From the NCBI GenBank assembly GCA_033283325.1, contig JAWMQO010000006.1, forward strand, positions 248,001-312,000: DNA of 64,000 nt, in the 5' to 3' direction. Positions 35,218-44,941 of the stretch are shown here, piece by piece (position 1 is the first letter of the stretch; each line of letters begins with the position of its first letter). The position numbers and the translations under genes were made by a program. The notes below the pieces were generated by a model. The model was not told the origin of the DNA. It made no database searches and saw nothing but the letters and a program-made list of their open reading frames with translations. This stretch comes from Mangrovimicrobium sp033283325. Its GTDB lineage: Bacteria; Pseudomonadota; Gammaproteobacteria; Pseudomonadales; Halieaceae.

Positions 35218-36945
35218 ATGACGTACCCGATTCGTACCGCTGTACGCACAGCACTGTTACCGCTGCTTGTCGGCGCTTCGCTGGCGGCCAATGCCGGCGA
35301 AATCCTGATCAATAATGTGGATGCCGATGGCGTCGGCTTCAACGACCCGACACCGGCCGCCCCGGTGGGCGGCAACCCCGGCGCCACCATCGGCGACCAG
35401 CGCCTGTTTGCCTACGAATTCGCCGCGGACCGCTGGGAGAGCATCCTCCAGCCGGACCAGGACATCATCGTCCAGGCGAGCTTCGACGCACTGCCCTGCG
35501 ACCCCGATGGCGGCGTGCTCGGTTCCGCGGGCACCATCCAGGTGTTCGCCAATTTCGAGGGCGCCCTGTGGCCCGAGACCTGGAGTCACGCCGCCCTGTC
35601 CAACCAGTTGGCGGGCGAGGATCTTTCGCCCGGCGACCCGGACGGCAGCCTGCTGGCTCCTCCCTACAATGACGACATCGTCTCCTTCTTTAATGGTGGT
35701 ATCGACAACAACGACGAGTGTCTGGCCGGAACCAACTGGTACTATGGCGTGGACAACAATGCAGCCCCCGGCGACCTCGACTTCCTCAATGTACTGATGC
35801 ACGAGCTGGCCCATGGCCTCGGCTTCGCCAACTTCGTCGACGAGACCAACGGCCAGGCATTTGTAGGCCGGCCGGATGTCTACGGCGTATTCGCCCTGGA
35901 CGAAACCACCGGCAAGAAACTCAACCAGCAGAACAACGGGGAGCGCGAGTCCACCTCGGTGAATACCGGCCACCTGGTATGGAGTGGCCCCAACGTGACG
36001 CTGGAGGCGGAAACCCTGCTCAGCAACCTGCCGATACTGGTGCTGGATAACCCGTCCACCGTGTTCGACGTACAGGAAGCCAGCTACGGCCTGCCCTATC
36101 CCGGCGCGCCCCTGGCCGGGGAGGTCGTGCTCTTCAACGATGGCCTGGGAGATGATGTGAACGATGCCTGTGAGTATGTGGCAGACCCAGCCGTTGCCGG
36201 CAAGATCGCTTTGATCAACCGCGGCACCTGCGCCTTCGCCTACAAGTCAGCTGTCGCCCAGCTCAATGGGGCAATCGCCGTCATCATCACCAACAACCAG
36301 CCTGTCGGGCTGCCGCCGATGGGCGGCAGCGATCTCATCGCACCGAGCATACCCTCCATCGGTATCAGCAAGGACGCGGGTGACCTGATCAAGGAGAGTA
36401 TCGTCTCCCTGCCCCCGGCCACCGCAACGCTCGACCGCGATCCCGACCAGAAAGCCGGCGCCAACGCCGAGGGCCTGGTCAAGCTGTACGCGCCGAACCC
36501 CGCGGAACCGGGATCCAGCGGCTCCCACTTCGACACCTCGGCAACGCCAAACCTGTTGATGGAACCCTTCATCAGCGGCGATCTGATGGCAGCGACCGAC
36601 GTCGACCTGACCGACGAGCAGATGCAGGACATCGGCTGGGACAAGCAACTGCACTGCCCGGTGGATACGGATGACCGCGAGATTGTGGAAGTCGGCGGCT
36701 GCCAGACCGGGGTGGCCAACGCCCTGGGCCCCTATACCACCCGCTTCGAGACTGAAAGCCAGGGTGTGGGTGGCGGTAGCATGAATGTGGTCGGCGGCTG
36801 TTACCTGCAGGACCTGGTTAACGCCTGCCTCGCGGGCTCAACCACCGGCAACGCCAGCAGCTGCCTCGCCGGGGTGACCGCGGACCTGGTCAAGGCGGGT
36901 GTGATCGACCAGGCGGAATCCTCTGCCATCAAAGGCTGTCTCTAG
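35218..36945 (+). CDS. Secreted metalloprotease with inserted PA domain
   Basis: A 575-residue secreted protein with a signal peptide (TALLPLLVGASLAANA). The zinc motif is H195-E196-x2-H199 in LMHELAHGLGFANF, of the HExxHxxGxxx type seen in metzincin-like proteases. A protease-associated (PA) domain is inserted at about 285-420 (GKIALINRGTCAFAYKS, then AVAQLNGAIAVIITNNQPVG). After it the catalytic domain resumes (SHFDTSATPNLLMEPFISGD, where the Met could form the Met-turn). A Cys-containing C-terminal region follows. Likely digests extracellular protein. It is co-transcribed with the small exported protein upstream. Confidence 0.85.
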   Translation: MTYPIRTAVRTALLPLLVGASLAANAGEILINNVDADGVGFNDPTPAAPVGGNPGATIGDQRLFAYEFAADRWESILQPDQDIIVQASFDALPCDPDGGVLGSAGTIQVFANFEGALWPETWSHAALSNQLAGEDLSPGDPDGSLLAPPYNDDIVSFFNGGIDNNDECLAGTNWYYGVDNNAAPGDLDFLNVLMHELAHGLGFANFVDETNGQAFVGRPDVYGVFALDETTGKKLNQQNNGERESTSVNTGHLVWSGPNVTLEAETLLSNLPILVLDNPSTVFDVQEASYGLPYPGAPLAGEVVLFNDGLGDDVNDACEYVADPAVAGKIALINRGTCAFAYKSAVAQLNGAIAVIITNNQPVGLPPMGGSDLIAPSIPSIGISKDAGDLIKESIVSLPPATATLDRDPDQKAGANAEGLVKLYAPNPAEPGSSGSHFDTSATPNLLMEPFISGDLMAATDVDLTDEQMQDIGWDKQLHCPVDTDDREIVEVGGCQTGVANALGPYTTRFETESQGVGGGSMNVVGGCYLQDLVNACLAGSTTGNASSCLAGVTADLVKAGVIDQAESSAIKGCL

Positions 36946-36955
36946 GCCACTGACT

Positions 36956-36985
36956 GTGTGAACACCCCGCTCGGGGTGTTCACAC
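36956..36985. terminator. Strong hairpin between metalloprotease and VanZ-like gene
   Basis: A 13-bp perfect stem (GTGTGAACACCCC / GGGGTGTTCACAC) with a GCTC loop. It lies 11 bp after the metalloprotease stop and covers the stop codon of the convergent VanZ-like gene. No T run follows, so it may act with Rho or by blocking convergent transcription. Confidence 0.6.
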
Positions 36986-37342
36986 GGACGCCAGGCGCCG
37001 CACCGGGGTACGCGCCAACCAGTAGACGCTGATACCCAGCAAATCCGCAGAGAGATCCAGTAGCGATGCTTCCCGCCAGGGCAGCAGGGATTGCACCACT
37101 TCAATAAATGCGCCGTAGCCGATCAGTGGCAGGAGTTTCCAGGCCAGAAACCGGTACTTCGGAAAGGCCATGTCCGCGCAAAAGGCCAGGGCCACGAATG
37201 CGGCGATGTGCTGGAACTTGTCGCCAAGTGCCTCGATCGAGTCCGTCGGCGGGTCCGGGCTGAAGGCCAGCCAGCTGATCGCCACCACGGCGAAGGCCAG
37301 CAGGAGGCGGAAAAACAATTCCATGTTCATGGCTCGTTGCAT
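36980..37342 (-). CDS. VanZ-like small membrane protein
   Basis: A 120-residue protein with four predicted helices and the VanZ-like pattern. The first helix is FFRLLLAFAVVAISWLAFSP. GDKFQHIAAFVALAF follows, where the H in the second helix is typical, then a third helix with GYGAFIEVVQSLLPWREASL and a last LLDLSADLLGISVYWL. VanZ-like proteins are envelope proteins of unclear function, some linked to glycopeptide tolerance. The gene stands alone. Confidence 0.8.
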   Translation of the reverse strand: MQRAMNMELFFRLLLAFAVVAISWLAFSPDPPTDSIEALGDKFQHIAAFVALAFCADMAFPKYRFLAWKLLPLIGYGAFIEVVQSLLPWREASLLDLSADLLGISVYWLARTPVRRLASV

Positions 37343-37555
37343 GGGTATCCTGTCCAGTGCAGTCAGTGGTGCTACAGACTATACCGTGCGCAAGGGAAAA
37401 TGCAGCCCGGCAGGGGGGGCTAGCCTGAATTGGGTCAGCGGAGTGTCCTGCGCACACCCGGGCTTGCCCACGATTGGCCGCAGGGACGATTTTTGTCATT
37501 CTTGTCACTGGCCACGTGCACGGACTGAATGGACGATCAAGTGAAAGGAGTCAGC

Positions 37556-37981
37556 ATGACAAGACTGGAACCCGGGGAGCACTACACGACTCCGGATCTC
37601 GCCGCCTCAGATAAGTTCGCCGATACCGGCCTGTCGGTGGAAGGCGGTGAGGAGTACCGGATAAGCGTGGAAATCATCGCGCCGCTGAAGGACAAATCGA
37701 TCCCGGTTGCCGATACCACGGGTTTCAGCTCAGCTGAGCTGGAAGGTTGGCAAAAACGGCTCATGACTTACTTCGAAAAGTGGCGCCGAGCCCCCCACCG
37801 AAACTGGTTTTACCTACTTGGATGCATAGATAAACCGGGGGCTCAGCAACTGGAAATAGGCAGTGGCGGCGACTTTAGCGCGCCACGTGCCGGTACGCTC
37901 TTCGTCTACCTGAATGACCACCCCCTGTTCTACTTCAACAACAAGGGCAGCTATCGGCTGGAAATCCGACGACTGGGATAG
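37556..37981 (+). CDS. Beta-sandwich protein of unknown function
   Basis: A 141-residue protein without a signal peptide. AAAGGAG lies six bases before the ATG. The beta-rich sequence contains LFVYLNDHPLFYFNNKGSYR, followed by LEIRRLG. This N-D/N-N-x-G pattern resembles jelly-roll carbohydrate-binding folds such as LecA-like lectins, but similarity is limited to this motif. The middle includes RNWFYLLGCIDKPGAQQLEI. Monocistronic, convergent with the S9 peptidase. Function unknown. Confidence 0.65.
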   Translation: MTRLEPGEHYTTPDLAASDKFADTGLSVEGGEEYRISVEIIAPLKDKSIPVADTTGFSSAELEGWQKRLMTYFEKWRRAPHRNWFYLLGCIDKPGAQQLEIGSGGDFSAPRAGTLFVYLNDHPLFYFNNKGSYRLEIRRLG

Positions 37982-37989
37982 CCATCCCT

Positions 37990-40038
37990 TCAGGCTTCTT
38001 TCTCCGGGGCATGGCGATGGAACCATTCCAGGATGGCTGCCACCTTGCCAATCAACTGGCTCGGGCGCTTGTAGATACTGTGGGAAGCACCGGGCATGCG
38101 CACCATCGCCGTATCGACCCCGCGCAGCTTGAGCGCCTGGTAGAACTGCTCGCTCTCGGGGATCGGCGTGCGCAGGTCTGACTCGCCGGTCAGCAGCATG
38201 GTGGGCGTGGTCACATTGCCCACCCGCGACAGCGGTGAACGGCGCCAGTATTCCGTGGGGTCCTCCCAGGGCATGTCGGCAAACCAGTAGCGGCTGAAGT
38301 AGGGCGACATGTCGGCGGTCAGCGCAAAGCTGGTCCAGTTGATCACCGGCTTGGACACCACCGCCGCACGGAAGCGGTCGGTGCTGCCCACGATCCAGGC
38401 GGTCAGCAATCCTCCGCCGGAGCCACCGGTAACGTACAGCTGTTCGGGATCGATGTAACCGGCCTCGATAACCGTGTCCACCGCCGATATCAGGTCGTCG
38501 TAATCCTGGCTCGGGTAGTTGTGGTGAATCAGGTTGGCAAACTCCTCGCCGTAGCTGGTACTGCCGCGAGGGTTTACGTAAAGCACCACGTAACCGGCAG
38601 CGGCGTAGAGCTGCACTTCAGCGGCGAAGTGCGGACCGTAAGCGGCAAAGGGCCCGCCATGGATCTCGAGAATCAGCGGGTAGCGCCTGGCGGGGTCGAA
38701 GCCCGGAGGCTTGGCCACCCAGGCCTGCACGTCCCGCCCGTCGAAACTGGACGCGAACCACAGCTCTTCGACCTTCGCCAGCTCGCGGTAGGGCAAAAGG
38801 TTGCCGTTCAGATCAGTGAGCCGGCGGTTGCGCCCGCGCTTGCCGACACTGATATCTGCCGGCGCAGCAGCGCTGCCCGAGGTATAGGCATAGACATTGC
38901 CGCCGCCGATCGCATACTGGGCGCCGGTATAGGGCCGCCCCAGGGACAGCCCACCGAGGTCTCTCGCGAGCTCTTCGCGATCGCCGCCGAGGTCCGTTGC
39001 GGCGAGCACGGTCGCGCCCTGATCGTCGTATTGGAAATAGATTTTGCGGCTGTCAGGCGACCACTGGGGATTCTCGACGCTGCGACCGAGCCCTGCGATC
39101 AATTCACGCTGGCCGCTGCCATCGCTGTTCATCACGTAAAGACGGCTGCGCTGGTAACCCATGCCCCGGTCGTCATAGCCCACGTAGGCGATGCGCCTGC
39201 CATCTGGCGAGACGGCCAGTTCCCAGTCCGGACCATCGCGTTCGGTCAGGGCGAGGACCTCGCCACTGCCCAGGTCCACGCGGTAGATCTCGCTTTCGAT
39301 CGTATCCATTTCCCAGTCAGGCTTGCGGTTGGCTGACACGAACAGGGCCTTGCCGTCCGCCGCCCAGGCGATCCGGCCATCGTGATGGAATTCGCCTTCG
39401 GTGACCTGCCGCGGGCTGCCTCCGGCCGCCGGGATAACGAACAGCTGGCTGTAACCGTGGGGCTTGTCGCCCTCGCCATCGAAGCGGTAGATACTGCGGT
39501 CGACGACCACCGGCGGGGCCGCCCACTGCGCCCCCTCTGGCATCTGCGGCAACTTGCCCATGGTCGGCGGGTCGAGGGGAACACGCATGGCGAAGGCCAG
39601 CCACTCGCCGTCCGGCGACCAGGCCAGGTTCTTTGGCGACTGGGGCAAGCGGGTGAGCTGTGCACTGCGCCCGCTGTCCAGCCATGACACGAAGAGCTGG
39701 GAACCGACCTCGTCACTGTCGATGTAGGCAACCCGGGTATCGTCCGATGACAACACTGCGCCACTGACGTTCTTGGCGCCCGTGGTCAGGGGCCATTGCT
39801 CGCCACTGTCGACATCCAGGAGCCACAGGTTGCTGCGGTTCTTGTCCTTCATGATGTCCATGTGGTGGCGCAGGTAAAGCACGCGTTCGCCTTCGCCATC
39901 GACGATCGGGTCACTGGCGTAGGCCAGTTGGAACACGTCCTCAGGGGCGAATACTGCCTTGCCGGCCGCTCCGGCTGGCAGCGAGAGTGCCAGTCCGATC
40001 CATAGTACTGCGCGCAATCCCCGCTGCGTTGTATTCAT
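37990..40038 (-). CDS. S9-family prolyl oligopeptidase-like peptidase
   Basis: A 682-residue secreted serine peptidase. The N-terminal signal (GLALSLPAGAAGKAVF) precedes a beta-propeller of TolB/WD40-like units (LAWSPDGEWLAFAMR, PQWSPDSRKIYFQYDDQ). A C-terminal alpha/beta hydrolase domain carries S540 in GGSGGG, D621 in GESDLRTP and H653 in GASHS, the catalytic triad. Typical of dipeptidyl-peptidase/acylaminoacyl-peptidase enzymes that cleave peptides in the periplasm. The ATG at 40038 has GGGAGAGCG upstream. Monocistronic. Confidence 0.9.
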   Translation of the reverse strand: MNTTQRGLRAVLWIGLALSLPAGAAGKAVFAPEDVFQLAYASDPIVDGEGERVLYLRHHMDIMKDKNRSNLWLLDVDSGEQWPLTTGAKNVSGAVLSSDDTRVAYIDSDEVGSQLFVSWLDSGRSAQLTRLPQSPKNLAWSPDGEWLAFAMRVPLDPPTMGKLPQMPEGAQWAAPPVVVDRSIYRFDGEGDKPHGYSQLFVIPAAGGSPRQVTEGEFHHDGRIAWAADGKALFVSANRKPDWEMDTIESEIYRVDLGSGEVLALTERDGPDWELAVSPDGRRIAYVGYDDRGMGYQRSRLYVMNSDGSGQRELIAGLGRSVENPQWSPDSRKIYFQYDDQGATVLAATDLGGDREELARDLGGLSLGRPYTGAQYAIGGGNVYAYTSGSAAAPADISVGKRGRNRRLTDLNGNLLPYRELAKVEELWFASSFDGRDVQAWVAKPPGFDPARRYPLILEIHGGPFAAYGPHFAAEVQLYAAAGYVVLYVNPRGSTSYGEEFANLIHHNYPSQDYDDLISAVDTVIEAGYIDPEQLYVTGGSGGGLLTAWIVGSTDRFRAAVVSKPVINWTSFALTADMSPYFSRYWFADMPWEDPTEYWRRSPLSRVGNVTTPTMLLTGESDLRTPIPESEQFYQALKLRGVDTAMVRMPGASHSIYKRPSQLIGKVAAILEWFHRHAPEKEA

Positions 40039-40411
40039 TCGCTCTCCCAGTGCATTTCACTCAGCCCGCCCGGATGCAATACCGGCTTATCGGGCATTTA
40101 TGTTCTCGACCACCAGCCTCGGGAGGGGCGGTAATCGAGGTCAGACTGGACAGTATATAACCACGGGACGCACTGGCTCACACTTTCTGAGCGCTACAGT
40201 GAGGGAAGGGTATCGACAGCGCTGCCAGGCAGCAGGCGCTAAACCGAAGGGGGCTGGGAGTAAAAAGATCGGCGGCGCGGGCGCAGCCTTGACTGCATAC
40301 AACAGCCCGGAGTTCCGGACGAAACGGTCTGCCAGGCAGGGAAGGTCTCCAGTACCGTCCCGACGAGCGGGTCCGGTACTGGTATCCCGATATTGCCAGG
40401 CTGAACTGGGC
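40039..40411. other. 373-bp gap between S9 peptidase and tautomerase genes
   Basis: It should contain the peptidase promoter and the end of the tautomerase transcript. A 7-bp stem (AGTACCG / CGGTACT, 40351-40357 and 40374-40380) with complementary inner bases could terminate the tautomerase mRNA, although it has no T tract. No coding sequence with a ribosome-binding site was found. Confidence 0.5.
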
Positions 40412-40636
40412 TCAGGCAGCTTCACCACGTTGCAGAGCGTGTACATCGGCAGCCGCGAGTCGGTTGCCGCCGATGGCCCAGTCACCGCCTTCGAACTCCT
40501 GGATGCGAACCCAGGTGACGGGGCGCATGTTTTCCCCTTCGACCGCAACCATGGCTTCCGTGACCTTCTCGATCAGGGCTTCCTTCTGGTCGGGGGTGAA
40601 TACGTTCTTGATTACATCGATAGTTACGAGTGGCAT
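40412..40636 (-). CDS. 4-oxalocrotonate tautomerase-family enzyme
   Basis: A 74-residue protein starting MPLVTIDVIKNVFTPDQKEA, so the mature protein exposes Pro1, the catalytic base of this superfamily. The usual pattern (strand, helix ALIEKVTEAMVAVEGE, strand VTWVRIQEF) is complete. It interconverts enol and keto acids or acts on related small substrates in aromatic breakdown; the exact substrate is undetermined. AAAGGAG lies eight bases before the ATG. Divergent from the winged-helix regulator starting at 40800, which may regulate it. Confidence 0.88.
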   Translation of the reverse strand: MPLVTIDVIKNVFTPDQKEALIEKVTEAMVAVEGENMRPVTWVRIQEFEGGDWAIGGNRLAAADVHALQRGEAA

Positions 40637-40799
40637 GATAGTGCTCCTTTAATGTTTGAGAGGGTTTTGCCGTGTAGCGCCCTCAATGACGCTGACAGGT
40701 ACATTGTTGCCAAATGCCGCCCGTGGAACATGAAGAAGATATGGATATTTCGTGGATTTTTCGCGGAAGCACGGCGCCCCGCGGGTTTATCCTCGCCAG

Positions 40800-42371
40800 A
40801 TGATCTTTTCGTTCGACCAGTTCGAGCTGGACCTCGCCCGTGCAGAACTGCGCTGCTCGGGGCAGGTCTGCGCCATTGAGCCCCAGGTCTTCGCCCTGAT
40901 CGCCCTGCTCGTGGAAAACCGCGACCGGCTGGTCTCGCGGGAAGAAATATTCGACCGGGTCTGGGATGGGCGGATCGTCAGTGACTCCGCGCTGACCAGC
41001 CGCATCAAGTCGGCGCGCAAGGTGCTAGGCGATGACGGCAAGGCCCAGCGTTTCATCAAGACGATCCATGGCAAGGGCCTGCGCTTTGTCGGCAGCGCGC
41101 AAATCCGGCAGGCGCCCTTCACCGCGGTCGCTGCGGAGCCAGGAGCCGCCGACACCGACACTCCCGCGCAGCTGACCGATGCCCGCCCCTCGATCGCGGT
41201 ATTGCCCTTCCGCCTGCTGGGCGAGGGCGGCGACTGGCAGACCATCGCCGACGGACTTCCCCACGAACTTATCGCGGAACTTTCCAGGCTGCGTTGGCTG
41301 TTCGTCGTCGCCCGGGCTTCATCCTTCCGCCTGCGCGGAGACGATGTGGACATCGGCGAGGTACGCCGCTTGCTCGGGGTGCAATACTGCCTCTCCGGTA
41401 CCGTGGAAGTTTCCCGCGGCCGGCTGACCGTGACGACGGAACTCACCCACACCGCCGCCGGCGACGTGATCTGGGCAGAGCGCTACAGCGGCGACATTCA
41501 CGACATCCACGCCATGCGCGAGCAGATCTGCAGCACCATTCTCAGCCAGCTGGAAATACAGATACCGCTGCACGAGGCCTCCAGGGCCCGCCTCAGGGTA
41601 AGTGAAAACCTCGATGCCTGGTCGGCCTATCACCTGGGCCTGCAACACACCTACCGCTTCAACCGCCAGGACAACGCCACCGCCGCTGGCCTGTTCAAGC
41701 GTGCGATTGCCCAGGACCCGGGATTTGCCCGCGCCCATGCGGGCCTCTCCTTCGTGCACTTCCAGAACGCTTTTCTGAGGCAGACCAGCGATCTCCATGC
41801 CGAGGTGGCGCGGGCGAGGCAGTGCGCGCAGCAGGGAGTGGATCTCGACCCCCTGGACCCCTTTGTCAATTTCACCATGGGGCGTACCTACTGGCTCGAA
41901 TCCGACCTGGAGCGGGCCTCGGCCTGGCTCGAGCGCGCCACTTCCCTGAGCCCCAACTATGCCCAGGGCATCTATGCCAAGGCCTGGACCGAGTCGATGG
42001 CGGGGCTGGCGACCGATGCCATGGCCCACCTTGACCTCTCGATGCGCCTGAGTCCGCTGGACCCGCTCTACTACGCCATGTTGTCGGCCCGGGGCCTGAC
42101 CCATATCACCCTGGGGCAGGACCAGGAGGCCGCCGACTGGGCCGACCGCGGGGCGCGCGCGCCAGGGGCACACGTCCTGATAGCCGCCATAGCGGCAGCG
42201 GCTTGCCATCTCGCAGGGCAAGAGGCGCGGGCGCAGGCCTGGGTGAATGACGTCCAGCGACGGATGCCCGGCATCACCCGCAGCGATTTTTTCCGCTCGT
42301 TTCCGATACGTGACCCGCGGCAGCGCCAGCGCATGGATGCCGCGCTGGCGGAACTGGGTTTCGGCCAGTAG
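40800..42371 (+). CDS. Winged-helix regulator with TolB-N and TPR domains, no membrane segment
   Basis: A protein of about 523 residues. An N-terminal OmpR/CadC-like winged helix (FDQFELDLARAELRCSGQ, KTIHGKGLRFVG) precedes a TolB-N-like domain (RPSIAVLPFRLLGEGGDW) and TPR repeats to the C-terminus (AGLFKRAIAQDPGFARAHAG). Unlike the protein at 11055 it has no membrane helix, so it is probably cytosolic. The start is uncertain: ATG 40800 matches the usual beginning of the domain, while a GTG at 40752 would add 16 residues. No sensor cofactor motif is visible. Divergent from the tautomerase gene. Confidence 0.8.
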   Translation: MIFSFDQFELDLARAELRCSGQVCAIEPQVFALIALLVENRDRLVSREEIFDRVWDGRIVSDSALTSRIKSARKVLGDDGKAQRFIKTIHGKGLRFVGSAQIRQAPFTAVAAEPGAADTDTPAQLTDARPSIAVLPFRLLGEGGDWQTIADGLPHELIAELSRLRWLFVVARASSFRLRGDDVDIGEVRRLLGVQYCLSGTVEVSRGRLTVTTELTHTAAGDVIWAERYSGDIHDIHAMREQICSTILSQLEIQIPLHEASRARLRVSENLDAWSAYHLGLQHTYRFNRQDNATAAGLFKRAIAQDPGFARAHAGLSFVHFQNAFLRQTSDLHAEVARARQCAQQGVDLDPLDPFVNFTMGRTYWLESDLERASAWLERATSLSPNYAQGIYAKAWTESMAGLATDAMAHLDLSMRLSPLDPLYYAMLSARGLTHITLGQDQEAADWADRGARAPGAHVLIAAIAAAACHLAGQEARAQAWVNDVQRRMPGITRSDFFRSFPIRDPRQRQRMDAALAELGFGQ

Positions 42372-42570
42372 GCCGGGAGAGCGCTTATTCTCAAACCGCG
42401 ATTTCACGCGCGTCTCTCACGGGAATTACTGCGTAGCGTGAGAGCATGCTGAAACGTAGTGCCGGTACGAGGCGCTCCGCGAGAACCCCGCCCGCATCCA
42501 CCAGCTCGCCCGAGGACTACCCACAGCCGCAAATAATGTCCTAGAGTGTCCTCACTGGCTACTGTGTGAG

Positions 42571-44931
42571 ATGGACTCTCCAATGAAGTTGTTCAAGGTC
42601 TTCCTGGCCATAGCGGCCCTGTTCATTGCCCTCCTGGCCGGGGCGCTGGCCTACCTGCAATATGCCGACCTGAATGTGCAGCGGGGTCGGATAAACCAGT
42701 TTGTCAGCGAATCCCTGGGGCGCCAGTTCAGGATAGACGGAAACATTGCGCTGGACCTTTGGCCGGTCCTGCGAGTGGAAATCAACAAGGTGTCTCTCGC
42801 CAATGCCGACTGGGGGAGCGAACCCGAGATGGCAAGGCTGGGGCACTTTTCCCTGCAAATGGATCCGATGTCGCTCTTGCGGGGGCCGCTGAATATCTTC
42901 GAGGTCCGCCTTAGCGACACCGATATTCTGGTCGAGACCAGCGCAGGGGGGGTCAGCAACTGGGCTCTCGGACCCGCGCAGCCCAGTGGGCAGGGCTCAG
43001 GGGCCCCTTCGGGACCAGCCGGGCTCTGGCTCGAGCAGCTCAAGGTTGAGCAACTGCGGGTTCGTCAGCGCAGTGATGAGGGCGAGCACGAGTTCGTCCT
43101 GCAGATGCTCAATCTCGAGACGTCGGAGCAGGGGGCCGTGACACTGTCGGGTGACGGGGAGGCTTTCGACATGCCGCTGGTGATAACCGGCAGGGCAAAT
43201 TCCCCGCGCCGGTATGGGCTCTCCGCTGCACTACCAATCCAACTGTCCATCGACTTGGGCGAAACACACCTGGCTCTGGGAGGTCAGCGCCTGACGCCGG
43301 AAACAGGCAACTCGGAAGAAGTCACTTACCACCTCGAGGTTTCCGGTTTACAGGCACTGGCAGACCAGTGGCAGCTCCCCCTGGCGAACACCGACAAGGC
43401 CGATCTGCGACTGGTCCTGCGCGAGCCCGGTGAGGAACTGGACGCTAAGCTGGAAGGCAATCTTGCCGGGCTCTCCGTGACAGCACAGTTCTCGGGCGAG
43501 CCCGGTGAGCTGGCCCTGGAAGGCCAGGTAGCCACGCTGAACCAAGTGGGAAATATTCTGGGCGTGGAGGGACTGCCCGCCGAAACACTCCAGATAGCGG
43601 CATCGCTGGAAATTGGTGATGGGTCTGTATTGCTACGGGACCTCGCAGCCAGCGCCGGCAGCACCCGGCTATCTGCCAGGGGCAACTTCACCGGGGAACA
43701 CAGTGCTTCCACGCTCGAACTCGAACTGCAAGGGGAGCAGGCTTCGTCCTGGTTCGATGGGCTACCCGAAGAACATTTCCAGTTGACCGCCAGCCTGACC
43801 CTCGCTCCGGGCGAGCTGCGGGCAAGTCCCCTGCAGCTTGAACTGGGAGACAGCGATGTGCAGGGATCTGCGCGGGCCATGCTGGCAGAGCCCGCCTCGC
43901 TTACTCTCCAATTACAGTCCAGGCGACTGGATGTGCCCCAACTCATGGGCGCCACTCCAGCACAGGAGCCAGCAAAGGGGACGACCAGTCCCCAGCCAGC
44001 CGGGGCTACGGATACCGCCACGAAGAGACAGCGACGCTACGTGTTCTCCAGCGAGCCGCTACCGCTGGCGTTGCTGGAAGACAACCAGCTGCAGATCGAC
44101 TGGTCGATAGATACCCTGGTTCTACCGCTGGTCGCCATGGAAAAGGTACAGGCGGTGGCAGCGCTCGACGCTGGCGTGTTTACCAGCGACGCGACATTTG
44201 TCGGCGCCCTGGGTGGCGCCGGACGAACGCGCCTCGTGCTCGCCAGCGCCAGCGAAGGCGCACGTTTCGAGATGCAGGGGCGACTGCGGGACCTACGGGT
44301 CAACCTGGCCTCCGGGGAGGCGGCCGCGGCGAGTGATATTCCACCACTGAACCTGACCCTGGACCTGACGGGAACGGGGTCCAGCGCCCGGGAGATGGCC
44401 GCGGGTTCCGAGGGAGAAATTCTGCTGACCATGGGTGCGGGCCAATTGAATGGCAATCTCATGGAACGTTATTCAAGCGACATCCTCACCCAGTTACTGA
44501 ACGCGCTTAATCCCTATGCGAGGACTTCACCGCGCACCCAGCTTCAGTGCGTCCTCCTCAATGTCGGGATCGAGAGCGGTACCGCCCGGATCAACCCCAT
44601 GACTTTGCAGAGCGAAAGGCTGCAAGTGGTCGCTGGCGGCACCATTGACCTGCGTAAGGAAAAGCTCAACATCGAATTCAATACCAAGCCACGAACAGGT
44701 GTCGGCGTCAGTGCCGACATGTTCGTCACACCTTTCGTCTCACTGGAAGGTACCCTGGCGAAACCCCGCGTCGGGCTGAATGAGACTGGCACCCTGTTGA
44801 ACGCAGGTGCCGCGATGGCGACTGGCGGTATGTCGATCCTGTGGAAAGGCTTATTCGATCGCGCCACTGGAACGCTGGACATCTGTAAAAGCGTCCGGGA
44901 GAACTATCAACATCTTCCTGTCAGCGAATAG
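42571..44931 (+). CDS. AsmA-family envelope protein
   Basis: A 786-residue protein with one N-terminal membrane helix (FLAIAALFIALLAGALAYL). The AsmA N-terminal domain follows (SESLGRQFRIDGNIALDLWP, VEINKVSLANADWG), then a long beta-rich periplasmic region. The conserved AsmA C-terminal part includes INPMTLQSERLQVVAGGTID and LNIEFNTKPRTGVGVSADMF. AsmA-like proteins are thought to bridge the periplasm and carry phospholipid or affect outer-membrane assembly. The ATG at 42571 is used; ATG 42583 is also possible. Monocistronic. Confidence 0.88.
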   Translation: MDSPMKLFKVFLAIAALFIALLAGALAYLQYADLNVQRGRINQFVSESLGRQFRIDGNIALDLWPVLRVEINKVSLANADWGSEPEMARLGHFSLQMDPMSLLRGPLNIFEVRLSDTDILVETSAGGVSNWALGPAQPSGQGSGAPSGPAGLWLEQLKVEQLRVRQRSDEGEHEFVLQMLNLETSEQGAVTLSGDGEAFDMPLVITGRANSPRRYGLSAALPIQLSIDLGETHLALGGQRLTPETGNSEEVTYHLEVSGLQALADQWQLPLANTDKADLRLVLREPGEELDAKLEGNLAGLSVTAQFSGEPGELALEGQVATLNQVGNILGVEGLPAETLQIAASLEIGDGSVLLRDLAASAGSTRLSARGNFTGEHSASTLELELQGEQASSWFDGLPEEHFQLTASLTLAPGELRASPLQLELGDSDVQGSARAMLAEPASLTLQLQSRRLDVPQLMGATPAQEPAKGTTSPQPAGATDTATKRQRRYVFSSEPLPLALLEDNQLQIDWSIDTLVLPLVAMEKVQAVAALDAGVFTSDATFVGALGGAGRTRLVLASASEGARFEMQGRLRDLRVNLASGEAAAASDIPPLNLTLDLTGTGSSAREMAAGSEGEILLTMGAGQLNGNLMERYSSDILTQLLNALNPYARTSPRTQLQCVLLNVGIESGTARINPMTLQSERLQVVAGGTIDLRKEKLNIEFNTKPRTGVGVSADMFVTPFVSLEGTLAKPRVGLNETGTLLNAGAAMATGGMSILWKGLFDRATGTLDICKSVRENYQHLPVSE

Positions 44932-44941
44932 CGTGCCGCCC

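Noticed and set aside
42414..42444. CTCTCACG / CGTGAGAG inverted repeat after the second winged-helix gene
   Set aside because: The 15-base loop and lack of a T run make it a weak terminator; it was not listed as a feature.
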